Counted from the first letter of the stretch, positions 32,278-44,787 are shown. The stretch: 64,000 nucleotides of DNA from Zantedeschia hybrid cultivar (GCA_030544215.1 JARZZO010000016.1:35176001-35240000), one strand, 5' to 3'. Notes: generated by a model not told the origin, from the letters alone. Program-made: numbers and translations.

Positions 32278-33686
32278 TATAGGCATTTCTCTCCTACTAT
32301 AGAGGACCCTTCTTTCTTTAGGATTAAGGAAAAGTTGCTGTTGAAGGTTAGAGATGGAGATATTGTGGAGAAGAGAGAAATCATATTGCTAGAATTGCAA
32401 GAAGAGATATAAGATGAAGAGAAACCATGGTATTATGAGATTGCTAAATATAGTGAAGATCAGTTTTACCCTGAAGAAGCCACAACTGAGGAGAAAAGGG
32501 CTATTAGGAGAATTGCTTAGAGATACACCCTAGTTGGAGGGGAGTTGTATATACGTGGATTCGATAGTGTTCTTATGAAATGCTTAGATGAAGATGAACT
32601 TTGGAAGATCATGGAAGGAGCTCATGCTGGAGTTTGTAGTGGCCATGTTAATGGACAAATGCTATCAAAGAAAATCCTTAGACATGGATATTATTGGCCG
32701 ACCATGGAAGAAGATTGTGTAGGATATGTCCGTAGGTGTGCCAAGTGTCAACTTAATGCCGACAAAATTCATTCCTCCGCATCTTCACTCCATCCTCTGT
32801 CCTTCCCATGGCCTTTCTCTATGTGGGCATTCGACATCATTGGTCTTCTTGGTGATCCCAACTCCTCGATCAAGTAGAAATCCTTCATCCTCACAGTAAC
32901 AGAGTACTTCACCAAGTGGGCAGAAGCTGAAGCTTTCACAGAGATCAAAGCATCAACGGTCTGCAAGTTCATCATGAGGAATATCATCATTAGATTTGGA
33001 ATTTCGAGTACCATTGTCGCCTACAATGGGCCATAGTTCATCTCACAAGAATTGAAGGACCTCTGCAATAGGTATAAAATTCCATTGCATCATACGTCTC
33101 CATATTATCCGCAAGGTAATGGCCAAGCAGAGGCAACTAATAAAACCTTAATCAAAATCATAAAGAAGACATGTAAGTCTAACAAATATGTAGACTGGCC
33201 AGAAAAGCTCGTTAAGGCTCTATGGGCCAATCGAACTTCAATCTGTACTCTTACTGGGCAGACTCCATACTCATTAGCATTCGGAATGGAAGCAGTAGTT
33301 CCGTATGAAGTCCTCATCCCATCATTATGAGTACAGCTGAATAAGGAGTTTTTCATTGATGAACAACGTTCTACAGTCCTTGCTCAATTTGAATTCTTAG
33401 ACGGGAAGAGATGGTTAGATGCTAATCATGCACGAATATATCAAAATAGACTTGCATGTTTTTACCAAAAGAAGGTTATTGAACGTAAGTTCAAGGTCGG
33501 TAAAATGGTGGCTGAAAGGATTTTTGTAAAATCTCGTGGTCCGCTCTCTAAACTCCAACCCAACTAGGAAGGACCTTATGTTATAAAGATGCTTTTCCTG
33601 GTAACGCCTATAGGCTAGTTAATGCGGAAGGTTAAGAGTTAACTCATCTCTTGAATGGTCTGTAACTAAAGAAATATTACCCTTAA
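32278..33686 (+). pseudogene. Integrase of element B
   Basis: The H-H-C-C zinc motif is intact (HAGVCSGH ... CVGYVRRCAKCQ, 32614-32760). The core has MWAFDIIGLLG with the first aspartate and GNGQAEATNKT with the glutamate. The second catalytic aspartate is lost: STIVAYNGP stands where IVSDNGPQF is usual. The tail reaches ALWANRTSICTLTGQTPYSL and a decayed C-terminal part to 33686. Stops at 32877, 33034 and 33330. Same strand as B's RT. Confidence 0.85.
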
Positions 33687-34376
33687 ATTTGTGTTGTGTC
33701 GACCGGTATGGTACAAAGACCAGTGGAGTTAGAAAATTTGAAATCTTAAATTCCCTTCTTAGTCTTTGGTAGTCTAATTTAGGTGCATTATATACACAGA
33801 AATACGCTTTGTCCTTGAGTAACAAGAGATGCAAAGTCCAAGGAATGCTGACAGCTTGACTGAGAGTGTAAAATACAACTCATTCTTGTTTTCTTTCCCT
33901 TTTTTCTGGGCTCGCGATGTCGGAACGAGGCTCAGGATAGACTACTGTAAATACCTGTTGTCTTAGTAGGAATCCGTCATAAGAAAAAAGGGAGAAAAAT
34001 CAAAAGATCTGCCCCGGAAAGCAAAAGCCAGATCAAATACATAAGGCCATAAACGTCAAAACAAAAAAGCCAAATATCCAAATAAAAGGGAGCGCAAGGT
34101 CAAAAATACCCCGCAAAGTGAAAATGACCGAACCCCAATAGACAATAGGGTAAAGGATGGACATCTTCCTAGGTCTCCATAACCCTCTTGTAAGCTTTCT
34201 AAACCATTTCTTCTCTTCTCCCTAAGAGATATACTCCAAACTTAAGGAATGGCCTAAGTTGACAAGGGTCAGACCATCAAATGGGATCATGGACATAAGC
34301 ACGATGAACCTAGATTAGGTTATTAAAGAATAATTAGAGAATTAAGACGACGAATAAGTAAGCTCTTTTGATCTAT
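33687..34376 (+). other. 3' region of element B
   Basis: No gene seen. A lysine-codon-rich, A-rich stretch at 33980-34150 and otherwise unique non-coding sequence run up to the solo LTR K. Confidence 0.5.
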
Positions 34377-34381
34377 GTACC

Positions 34382-35959
34382 TGATAGAATTGGGTGGTCT
34401 TAAAGCCAATCTTTGTACATTCTAGTTCTGAATATTAATAAAGGCAATCATTTCATTAGATATAGTTCTCGCAAATTAACTATCGTAATGAAGGTCCGTA
34501 GACAAACGTATAGGATATTGAATCATGATGAGATCAAGATAGTGAGATCAATATTCTTAGTCGCTTGTCTTAAACAGTTCTCGATCATAGGATATTTGAA
34601 CCTGGACGTTAAATATCCGATAAGATAGACACAGGTTATTTCTGCTCATACGATGAGGGTGAATGATCTCACATGCACTCGTGTGGTGACACTAAAACAA
34701 ACTTGTGGGTGCTCATTACAGAATGAGTTCACTGAACAAATCCGAATTAGAATTCCTGGATGATCATTATACCTGATAGTCAACTAGGGAATTCAATCGT
34801 TACAGTAGCGCAGTTGGTCCTTTGACCTGAGTCACCAATGATACCTTGCTTGTAGACTATTGTGACTTGATTCTCTGGCTTGTGGACTTTAACCATTAAG
34901 TCCACGATAGTCAGTCTCTCAGACACAGCAGAAAGCTTGCGAAGGTAATTGAGTGAACAACAGGGGATTACTCACTCTTGGTATACCACTAGAGAGAGAA
35001 TATCCTATGGATGTGTACACAGAAATCTCTAGCCATGGTCAATTGAAAGAGATGCCTTTCTAGAAGTTAACTAGGTACTGGAATCCATCTAAATAATATA
35101 ATAAAGGGTTTGACTATGAAACAATATCTTTGCATTATTGGGACATTGGATGAGTGAAGGATTTAATCTGTGCGGTATCTGCAGATAGAAATGTTCAAAT
35201 AAAGGGAACAATATCCCCTATATCTTCTGGGATCATGAGGTAGTGTTTGGTGCCATTCATGGTCAGAAGGTTAAGCGGATTAATCATCGGATGATAAACC
35301 ACTTATTTATTGAATTAATTATTTAACATATGATGTTTAAATAAGAATTAATAAATATTGAACTTTAGAATTAATTCTAAGGTTAGTGGGCCTGAAACCA
35401 GACTAATATATGGGCCTAGAGGGTTACACACATAAGAGTTCTCGTAATACGGTAAGACATATTAAATATTATATTTATTTGGGTTTTTGTGAAAAGTTGC
35501 AAGATAAACATGAATATTTAAATGGAGAATTATCCAAAGCCAAGCTCTTGGATAATTATGAGAAAATTACTTGACATTATCTCTTATTCAAATAAGAGTT
35601 ATAAAAGGAAGCCAAGGGGAGGGTTGTGAACGTACACAACACTACACCCTTTTAGAGTTTCTCTCTCCTCTCTCTCTCTCTCTCGCTCTCTTTTGAAGAA
35701 GGATAGATCTCTCTCTCTCTTCTGCTCTTCGACTGCATGGTGGATTTGAGATCAGGTCGACATCTTCAAGTCGAGGAGGAAATCGCATCTGCGTCAGGAG
35801 CTCGTGTGGATACCTTTGGAGATCGTACGCGTGGGCGATTATTGAATCAGTTTATTGAACGGTTCTTCTTGTTAATTTTAATTTGTCTATTTTTCGATCC
35901 TAGCAACGTGATACTGGGAATCGTATTATATTTCTGCTGCAATCCGACGATTCCTTACA
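34382..35959 (+). mobile_element. Solo Copia LTR (K)
   Basis: The 1578-bp sequence starts TGATAGAATTGGG and ends CGATTCCTTACA. It is flanked by identical 5-bp GTACC at 34377-34381 and 35960-35964. It is alignable in blocks to the H LTR, for example CATACGATGAGGGTGA... and TGGGTGCTCATTA. No internal coding sequence lies beside it, so it is a solo LTR left by recombination between two LTRs. It sits in the 3' region of element B. Confidence 0.88.
35600..35606 (+). promoter_or_regulatory. LTR TATA box of K
   Basis: TATAAAA in the U3 of the solo LTR; it fills the same relative place as TATATAAA in H. Confidence 0.5.
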
Positions 35960-35989
35960 GTACCATGTTGGTCTTTAGGAATAAGTGAA

Positions 35990-36245
35990 TATTTCAAAAG
36001 CCAAAAAAAAAATTAAATTCAAAAGCAAAAAATAAATAAATATTTCAAATAAAATAAATAAATATTTTAAAACAACAAAAAAATGAATATTTCAGAAGTA
36101 AAAAAAAAGGATATTTCAAAAGCCCCCCAAAAAATGGATATTTCCAAACTACACAAAAAATGGATATTTCAAAAGCCAAAAAAATGAATAATTCAAAACT
36201 AAAAAAAATGAATATTTCAAAAGCACAAAAAAATGGATATTTGAA
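35990..36245 (+). repeat. Short A-rich tandem repeats, about 30 bp
   Basis: The word GGATATTTCAAAAGCC with a run of A and ATGAA/ATGGA recurs about eight times with changes. ORFs of 78 and 97 aa over it are repeat artefacts. It lies between the solo LTR K and PMD pseudogene 3. Confidence 0.7.
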
Positions 36246-36718
36246 TATTTTGAGAATTTCAATTAGCATCCGCTTGTCACATCGTGTGTGCTGCATTTTT
36301 TTATTTTTAGTTAGCATATGCATGGTTGTATGTGGCATTTTAAATTATTTTCTTCAATTTATTTCGCCTTCGTTGAATAAAGGCTTTACCCCTTGACCCT
36401 TCCAGCAAGGATAGGATCAGGTAATCAGTTACTTAATTGGGCAAGGAGCTAAGCCATAACAAATATTTAACTTGTCTGTTCGAGTCATGTGCAGGACACA
36501 AGTTGAAAAGAAGAAAGGAAAGTAAACACAGTTGGGAGCTTACAAAAGCCACATATATATTGTATACCCAAGTGTTTCATTTACATGTATGAAAGAAGAA
36601 AAGACCATCATCTCCAAAGATTAGGACAAAAATACATGTTTGCTGGACTCCAGCAACATAAGAACAAAAGCAAAAGATATGATGGATGGTCAGCAACATC
36701 GGCATCACCCGCAACTCC

Positions 36719-37706
36719 TTACGGTTGGCTCTCACTAGCACCCTCGTCATACTGGCTCTGGGTCTCGTCTGGTCTCTCTAGCACACAGCTCGGTGGTGGC
36801 GGTGGCCCCATTGCGCTCGGCTCAGCTCTAGCAGAAGACACCACAACACTCGAAGTGAACGTGCTCCCGTGACCTCTATCGCGAGCCCTCTGCAGAGCAC
36901 GCTGGTACCTCTCCTCCATGCTCCCTCGTTCGTGCTTGGCGATGGACAAGCAGCCCTAAAGAGATTGGAGGTCGGCATTCAGACGTTTGCACTCCCGGTC
37001 CCGCTCCTCAGTAACAACCTCCAGACACATCTGGAGTGGTACTAGCTCGCGAGGAAGGTCCCCAGCAGAGAGGCGTGCCAGCTGCTCCTCCAGGTCGCGA
37101 ATCTGAGCTGCTTCTACCTGAGCCTGGGCCGCTGTGGTCCATGTCTTCTCAAGCTCCATCTCAACCCTATGAAGAGCCTCTTGAAGCTCCGCAACCTGTC
37201 AATCAAGGGAAGAACATCCTCAGTTAGTCCAAGCAAATTCAAGATCGAAGCATCCAAGAAATGAAAGGTTGGAGAGATGAATTGACCCTGGAGGCACAAT
37301 CCTCCTCCGCAAGAGAAACTTGGTGGATGGCCCGAGGGCTAGCTGCTCCTGGAGGTCGGCAAGGGCAGCATCATGGGAGGCACCAAAAGACGAAGCTCCG
37401 GCCGTATATGAGGGAGGCTGGGCTGCGTGAGTGTAGGCGGCACGCTGTACCAGGAGAATCATTGTCAGCGGTTAAGCGTTAAAACAATTTAATTAACAAA
37501 AATGTTGTCATGCATACATACCAGATCATGGAGTTCCTTCTGAATTTATAATAAATAAAGTATTTAATTAACATTAACAAAATTGCATTTAAATAATAAT
37601 AAAAACTTACTAGGAGCTCTGGGTAATCCAAGAATTGACGATGAAGGGCCGTTAATTGGTGATGCTGCGGTGCTGTGTCTACTACTGGCTGCCACTTGCT
37701 AGCCAA
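36719..37706 (-). pseudogene. Plant mobile domain pseudogene 3, C-terminal part, antisense in element B
   Basis: Minus-strand exons can be traced. About 37706-37612 reads KWQPVVDTAPQHHQLTALHR then QFLDYPELL, as in PMD pseudogene 1. A small exon near 37549-37530 reads KELHDL. Another near 37455 starts RAAYTHAAQPPSYTAG. A last one from about 37205 reads VAELQEALHRVEMELEKTW, continues as a glutamate/arginine-rich coiled coil and ends ASESQP at 36719. One stop (CAG to TAG) lies near 36957. The N-terminal PMD half is cut off at the Copia LTR fragment F. It is antisense to B, as pseudogenes 1 and 2 are to G. Confidence 0.65.
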
Positions 37707-37744
37707 TGGGACGACGTCTGGTCGTCTGGCCGTTAATTGGTGAT

Positions 37745-38409
37745 TTACGTAGCAGGATTAAATAAAAATCACGATCCGTTTCCTGTTTCGAAAATACAAA
37801 AACTGGATTATCGAATAATCGGTTCTTACCGTGCGCAGATTCGAATTCGCGGTCGATCGGTTCCGTCGGTGTGACACCGTAAGCCGCGCAAGTGCCCGGC
37901 CTCTAGCAGAGTCTACACGATCCTCCTCGCGATGGATATCCTCATGATTCCTCGTTCTTCGCAGCCCATGTAACCTTCACCATTCGCCGCAACGATCGCT
38001 GCAACCCGCGGACGATTTCCTGTCGGGCGAGAGTCAAAGAAGCGGCGTAGCAGACCCGGAGATCAGAACCGGCCTGGGGCGCCAGAGAGAGAGAGGAAGA
38101 GAGGAGGGGGCGGCTAGGGTTAGCAGCAGCCTGGTTTGCTCAGCCCGTTCGCTACATTTTATGTTAACCACGCGATTTTTCATAAAAAAACCCCCGGTTT
38201 ATATAAAACCCACTTATTTATCCATCACCTTGAGAATCATTTGTGTGTAACCCTCTAGGCCCAATAATCAGTCCAGTTAATGGCCCAATAAGCCCAGTGA
38301 CTCCTCACTGGCCGGATTAGTCAATTAATAACTCATATTAATTAATTAATCAATCGAATCAATGTTGCACATCAAATCGATCGGGCCTCCGATCACATTG
38401 GGTGCCAAG
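37745..38409 (-). mobile_element. Reversed Copia LTR fragment (F)
   Basis: Matches the right half of the H LTR (about 4790-5450) in reverse complement, including the GTGTCACACCGACGGAA region and the stretch around AATCAATTGGGCC. About 850 bp of its U3 side is missing because LTR E starts abruptly after CCAAG. The U5 end also lacks about 30 bp. Confidence 0.8.
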
Positions 38410-38529
38410 TGTAGACACACTAATTTTGACATCATTTTGAGTAAATTTCATATCATATAATAATGCCTCAAAATGGTTTGATATTTAATCATTAATTAAT
38501 TTTTATTAATCTTTCTGGATTAATTATCT

Positions 38530-38830
38530 AAATGACATCAGGTCAGACAGACATAATTTAAGTTTATTAATGAAATTTATTTTAACTCATATTTTTAATC
38601 AAATATGAGGAATTCTAAAAGACGTCGACCTGTAAAGATGTCATTTAGGGTTTTATTCTTATTTTGATTTTTAATCTGATTTTTAATTAATTTATTAATA
38701 AACTAAAAGACGTCTGCTTTGAACGACGTCATTTATGTTTCCTAAACTTTTTCTGTTTCTTCTTCCCGATGTTTATCCTTATCTTAATTAAGCTAAAAGA
38801 CGTCTCCTATAGGCGACGCGTTTTAGTTAA
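38530..38830. promoter_or_regulatory. Four family-1 dyads in LTR E
   Basis: Arms GACATC/GACAT at about 38533, GACGTC/GATGT at 38620, GACGTC/GACGT at 38708 and GACGTC/GACGC at 38799, each with a 10-nt centre. Their offsets from the LTR start (about 124, 210, 298 and 388) match those in LTR 10620, yet the centres differ completely. Confidence 0.75.
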
Positions 38831-38938
38831 TTACAGATATGATGAATTAGGTCATATTTATCTATTTTTTTTAGTTGGATTGGCTTCAAATTCCTTGATG
38901 TTAATCTTTAAGTAACCGCGGATACGTGAACTTAAGTC

Positions 38939-38946
38939 TATAAATA
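38939..38946 (+). promoter_or_regulatory. LTR TATA box of E
   Basis: TATAAATA, the same octamer and relative position as 11182-11189. Confidence 0.55.
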
Positions 38947-39464
38947 TCCAAGTCTTTGGCCATTAAAAAGTTAGTGATTAAAGTGATAATTGGTGATTAT
39001 TGGAGCGATTTTTTGAAAGAGACATGTCGTACATTTTTTAGGGAAAATGCACTTGATCTTGATTTTTTTATTTAGATTTAGATTTGTTATTTGTGCGCTT
39101 TACCTGACTCAATCAGATGATTGCGTAGTTCTTCGATCCGATCTCGCTACCCATAAATGGAATAGCGTTAATTACATCCTCTTAAGAGGAAAACCTTTGA
39201 TTAATCGTCGGAAGAATAAAATAACACCCTTTGAAATGATATAAGTAAGATATACAAGATTGCATTCGAAAAATGAATGAATTTTAGTTTTTATTTGAGC
39301 AGAAAACTCATTTTTAGTTTAAAGTTGAGCCTGCGCAAGACTTGATTTATTGACTTTTATTGATGGATGATGATTAGAGACATTTTTTAATGTTTTTGGA
39401 TTGATTTATGGGGATACATTGAAGATTTGTTGAATTTTTTAAGTTTAGAAGTGAACATGAAGTT

Positions 39465-41210
39465 GAGTTTGCGCAAGGATGCGCAAACTCATTTGTTAAC
39501 AATGAGAATGCTTGTATTTATTTTGATTTTTTGATTTGTGAAAGGAATGAAGATCTTTTTTATGGTATTTTGATTGAAGTGGATGACATTTTTTATCAAG
39601 GAAGTCTAATAAACATTTCTTATTGTGTTCTTTCAGATTTGAAGTGAAGAGATTTTAGATTTGATTTGTAAAGTGTTTTTTATGTTTTCTTATTTGATTT
39701 GAGTAAAAAATACTACAAGGATTTATATTTTTTATGTTTTAAATTTGTAGGTTTTGAAGGATAAGAAAGATGTGCAAATTCAATTGAAATGAGATTTCTT
39801 TTAGGTATTTTTTATGTTTTAGAAAAGGGCAAATTTGAGTTTTAAGTAATTTTTTGATTTATAAGAAGTATTTTATTCTTATCTTGGGGTTTTTGATTCA
39901 ATTTTAAAGGAATTAGAGTTAAAAAGATTGGATTTTACCAATTAGGGGTTGAGTCTGCGCAAGGTAGCGCATATTCACTTGTCACAAGTCTATTTTTTCA
40001 GTTTTTTAGGTAATTTCAAGGAAAAAGTTATCATTTTTGTTTGGGTTTTGATTTTTGAAAAATATAGGATTTATTCTTAAGATTTTTATTTGATTTGATG
40101 GGAATTTAATGGCCAAAAAATCAGATTTTAAGAATTTAGAGTTGAATCTGCGCTATAGAGCGCAGACTCATTGTTTATCAAAGTGTTTAAACATTTTTTA
40201 TTTTTTTTGAAAAAGGAGTTTTAAACTTTTATTTAGATTTTTGACTTATATAAAGTATAGGGTTTTTATGTAAATTTTTGGGTTTAATTTGGAGGGAAAT
40301 TAAGGTCAAAAAGGCCAAATTTGGGATTTTAGGGTTGAGTCTGCGCTGGGTAGCGCAGACTCATTTGTCACCAATGTGTTCTTAGTTGTTTTTTGCATTT
40401 TTTTCAGTACAACTTGGTGTTTTTATTTGATATTCTGATAGATAAGAATAAACTTGATTTTTAGAAGGTTTTAGATCATCTTTTAGTGCTCGGGAAGTTG
40501 TTTTTTTATTTTTTGTGAATTTCAGGGATGCGCAGACTCAAGTCTGAACTGTGGATTTTTTGTTTGTGAGTTATTATATTGTATTTTTGGTGGAATAACT
40601 TAATTTTATGTTTTGTTTGATGATGATTTACAGATTTGGAGCTGCGGGCATGATTTGGGGGTCAAGAGATGAGGTTTTGACCTAGGATTGATGCGCAGAC
40701 TCAAGTTCAAAGAGGATTTGAGCAAGATTCTTGAAAAGATTGAACCTCCTGAGGTTGAGGGGAATTCCAGGAGTTTCAAAGAGTTATGGAGCTTCAAGGA
40801 TCAAGGAGACAAGAAAAATGAGTTTGAGTCTACGCAAGGGGTGTGCAGACTCAGCTGAACTTGTGATTTTTTGTTTATTTTTAAGGGATTTGGATCTTTT
40901 TTGTAAATGGATGTTTATTTAAATAAAATGAAGTATTTGATATATGATTATGAGTTATTTAAGCAATTTGATTTATTGTTTAGTTGACTTTTCATTTGAA
41001 ATGAGCTATGAAAGGTATGCAGACTCAACTTAAGTTTGGAATTTTGTGTTTATTTAAAAGGGAGAATGTCCATTTTTTAACATTTTTTTATCTAAATATG
41101 ATCTAAATTTAGTTATTTTGAATCATTTGAGCCATAACCAATGTTCTTGGTCCAAGAATCCATCACTTGACAGTTTTTTGGGTTGAGTCTGCGCATGGGT
41201 GCGCAGACTC
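39465..41210. promoter_or_regulatory. Family-2 dyads in the C LTR
   Basis: Pairs at 39465 (GAGTTTGCGC/GCGCAAACTC), 39951, 40144 (GAATCTGCGC), 40337 (perfect), 40826 (7-nt centre) and 41185 (perfect). Half-sites lie at 40530, 40693, 41035 and 41367. Spacing of 193 bp repeats between 39951, 40144 and 40337. In the pair at 39465 both arms carry the matching C-to-T/G-to-A change, so the palindrome is kept. Confidence 0.8.
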
Positions 41211-43442
41211 AAGTCTGAAAATGATTTTTTGAAGTTCCTGCACAGTTCAAGCTGCAATTAAATCCATCAAGGGGTTAGTTTCAACTATTAAAGTTAGAAT
41301 ATGAAGTCCGGAGTCGAGGAAAACAGATTGTACCCCATTCCCAATCGAATTTCCATGGTTATAAGTGCGCAGACTCAAAATCTGAGCATAATTTCTTTCA
41401 ACTTGAAGTGATCTAAGAATCACTACAAATTTGGGGAGGATAACACTGAGAAATCTCAGAAGTTGAGTATGACTATATGAGGCCTTCTTAAAGAGTGGTT
41501 CTTGTGTGGATTTCTTCAAATGACATGATTTCTTCATGTTTATCTCATTCTTCTTAGATCAATTTATAAAGCATTGAAAATGCTTAATATAATGATTCTA
41601 AGTTGAATTTCAGCCTTTCATTAGGAAAACCCAATCAAAGGTTTAAGATCTTCATGAGGGATCATGGCATGAAGGGACCTAAAGGACGAACTCCCTTAAA
41701 GGGATATGTAATGGCTAATGGACCATAAGGATGGCTATAAAGGGGGGCATGCCGAGCATCCAACCACTCACCAAAAGGGTGCCCTTAATGCCTTCAAAAT
41801 GTAAGAAAAACCCACAAGGGATAATCCAAAACATCTCTACATTTGGAGAGCAAGGAACTCCACCAATTTCTCTAGAGGATCTCATGTATCCATGAACCAT
41901 GGAGGTGGCTATAAAGGGGGGCGTGCCGAGCATCCAACCACTCACCCAAAAGGGTGCCCTTAATGCCTTCAAAATGAAAGGGTTATTCACAGGGAATCAC
42001 CCATTCCATTTCTACATTTGGGGAGTAAGGAACTCCACCAACCCATTGGGACTTCGGGACATATCATCTAAATGAACCCATAGAAATGGGAACACAAGAA
42101 TGATATTTTTTGTGTGAGGGCCCTTGATGGGTTACCCAACATGAGATTGCTGGCACCGTTGAATCGGGACATCCTTAGAAAACATTGGAAAACATTTAAA
42201 AATCTTAAAAACATATGGAAAAAATTCGGTTTGAAACATTAAGGGTTTAACAACCCAAAGTCCAAGCCATTTAGGACCTTCATTGGGCCTCAAAGGGATA
42301 GCCCTAGGTCTAAGGAACATTTGGACAGCTTGGGGGAGGATCAAAGAATCACCTCAAGCCCAAAAACCAACTTGAAAGTGGCGCTGACTCAAAACTTGAA
42401 AATAATATAAAATAAGGTATAAAAGGTACAAGGCCTAAAATATTTATTTAAAATATATTTTAGATGCATTTCTTTAGGAAAATATCATGAAAACTTGAAT
42501 ATGAACATATGGGAAACTTAGTTATATTTTTTATCTTTTACATGGATCTCTCCTTCTTGGCTCCATGTTAGAGGGTTTATACCCAAAGAAGCTCAGAATC
42601 AACTAGTGAGGGAACCTCCTTGAGAACCTCTAGGGCCTAAACCCTTAGCCATTAAAGGAAAAAATCTAAACAAAACTCATTCGGTTCCAACATGAAAAAC
42701 AGAAACTTAGATCTTAACAAATATAAAACTTAGGGGATTTCTCTTGATGTTTAGCCTTGGGGGAACATCATCCATAGAGGGGATGTGCTCCTAAGGGTCA
42801 TGGAAGGCCAAGCCACCTTGAGAAACCCCAAAACCAAAGACAAATAAATGAAAAATCAGTTTTCAGGAAATCTGGACAGCAAAGCACATCTTGGATCATA
42901 TCTCCATATTTAGGGGGTTACAAGGCTTGAAGAGACCATTTCTATAAACTAGAAAGGCCCCTCTACCATCCCCACATGAAAAAACACATGCCTTATGAAG
43001 GAAAAAATAATATAGAAGTAAGATAACTAGCAGATTCACAAAACAGATTCAGAAAATCTGAACATTGCATTTTATTACTTTCAATCACCATGGATGAACA
43101 TCAAGGGGGAGATAGAAGCCTCCATAAACATCAAATTGAAAGAAAACATTATAAGAAAGCAATGAGACAGAAGTAAACCCCTTCTTCACCCCCACTCTAC
43201 CTTGGAGAGGGGATGAGAAGGGAGAATGGCTCTTGAAGCCTACAATCTTACACTCTTCTTCTCTAGTACTCTTCCTCTCTTTTTCTCTTCTTCTCTAACT
43301 CTTTTTTTCTCTCTTGGGATGCAGGAAATGGAGGGGAAGGAGGAAGGAGATGTGCTCCTCCAAGCTCTCTCACTTTTCTTCTTCTTTTTTCTATTTTTTT
43401 GGGATTTTTGTCTCTAACTTTTTCTTGTAGAAGATGGGAGTT

Positions 43443-43450
43443 CTTTTATA
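43443..43450 (-). promoter_or_regulatory. LTR TATA box of C
   Basis: TATAAAAG on the minus strand, equivalent to 14743-14750 in A. Confidence 0.6.
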
Positions 43451-44216
43451 GATAAAGTTGGGTTACTTTTGGGGGGTAAATTAGGCATCCATTAGCCTTA
43501 CATTAAGGATAAGAAACCCCTCTTAAGAGCCCTGCAATGAGGCCACAACACTTGGAGGATCATGATTGACTTTTCTTTTTGCTTTTCACCTACCCTCTTC
43601 TAGAAGCATCTTGAGGGGGGGACCACTTGCTTTTCTTCTTATCCTCCTTTGGGCAGATTTGACCATAGGCTAAAAGGGTAAGAATAGGCCATGGGGAGAA
43701 CCATTTGGGCCCTTTTAAAGGCTGCCACAAAATTGGGCTTTGGCCTTCACTTTTTGGGTCCAAATTGGCCCTATTGGGCTTCTTTTGCTTGAGATAGTGG
43801 GTTCGAGCCTGCCTGCCCCCTTGGATTTTTTCATCATTTGGGTTGAAAATAACCCCTTTTTGACTTCTTTGGGCTTGCAAGAATGGGCATGACAACTGTC
43901 CATTAACTTTTCTTCATTTGGGCCTTCTTTGAAAAATTGCTTGAATATCCTTTACTTGAGATAATGGGCCCGGTTGTGCCATTGGATTTCTTCACCATTT
44001 GGGCCCTAGAGTGGCCCCTTTTTTGATTCATTTGGCTTGCAAAATAGGCATGATTGCTATCCATTAATTCTTCTTCACTTGGGCTTTCTTTGAAAAATTG
44101 CTTGAACCTTTCTTGCTTGAATTAATGGGCTCGGTTCTTCCTTTCAATTATCTTTGATTTGGGCCTTCTTTGTTGATCTTTAGGCTCTTCTTCTTGTTCA
44201 ATTTTTGGTGATAACA

Positions 44217-44229
44217 AATGCCCCCCACG
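44217..44229 (-). promoter_or_regulatory. Polypurine tract of C
   Basis: GTGGGGGGCATT on the minus strand directly precedes the LTR start TGTTATCACC. Confidence 0.75.
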
Positions 44230-44476
44230 CATACGGCTCACGCACGGAGACCGGAGGCGATGAAGTGAGTTGTATGCGTGGCCCATTGTCACGTACTTAT
44301 CTCATTTGAGTGGCTCACGGTTCAGGAGCAGCCCCACTTATAAATCTTCATTCACCTGTTAAGGACTTGTTTGACTGGGACTGCTGCAATCACTAGGATT
44401 CCTTCTTGAATTTGCTTCCGTGACCCACTCAGATTGGGTCTCGAACTTCGGGCAACCATAGGTTAGTATACCCTTT

Positions 44477-44728
44477 GAGTCTGCGCCAGTCTAGGTTTAA
44501 TTTGACCTTTAAACTGACCAGATTTCTTGAATTTAGAGGATGGGGCATGTGCCCTTTGAGTTTGCGCTGGTTCGGGCTTCCATTCGGCTCCTAACCTGGC
44601 CATATTTATTGAGTTTGAGAGAAGGGGGCAAATCCCCTTGAGTCTGTGCTGGTTCGGTTCCAGTTGGCTTCGAACCGGTTCATGTATGTGAAGTTTGAAA
44701 GAGGGGGCATATGCCCTTGAGTCTGCGC
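44477..44728 (+). promoter_or_regulatory. Four tandem family-2 half-sites upstream of the antisense PMD gene
   Basis: Degenerate units of about 81 bp carry GAGTCTGCGC at 44477, GAGTTTGCGC at 44558, GAGTCTGTGC at 44640 and GAGTCTGCGC at 44719. Each is followed by a GGTTCGG-type phrase. All point towards the TATA box at 44788. This is the half-site found as an inverted pair in the A and C LTRs. Confidence 0.75.
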
Positions 44729-44787
44729 CGGTTCGGTCCGGTCCGGGCCTTGGACCGGCCAGGGCTTCAAAAACCGGCCCGGTCGGT

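Larger units (their letters stand above)
38410..39024 (+). repeat. B-family LTR, 5' part (E), cut by element C
   Basis: Starts TGTAGACACACTAATTTTGA, matching the LTR at 10620. No polypurine tract precedes it, because Copia LTR F is cut at exactly this point. It is therefore more likely the 5' end of a separate insertion into F than B's own 3' LTR. It ends at 39024 where C begins. Confidence 0.75.
39025..44216 (-). repeat. 3' LTR of element C (5.2 kb)
   Basis: On the minus strand it starts TGTTATCACC and ends ATGTACGACA. It is homologous along its length to the 13800-19274 LTR. The left flank is AGACA; the matching target-site copy would lie beyond 64 kb. No gene is present. Confidence 0.88.

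Noticed and set aside
36045..36396. ORFs of 97 and 78 aa rich in Ile/Phe or Lys/Asn
   Set aside because: Products of the A-rich 30-bp repeats on opposite strands.
38410..39024. E as the 3' LTR of element B
   Set aside because: No polypurine tract precedes it, and its first base falls exactly at the break in Copia LTR F, so a separate insertion into F fits better. A more complex history is not excluded.
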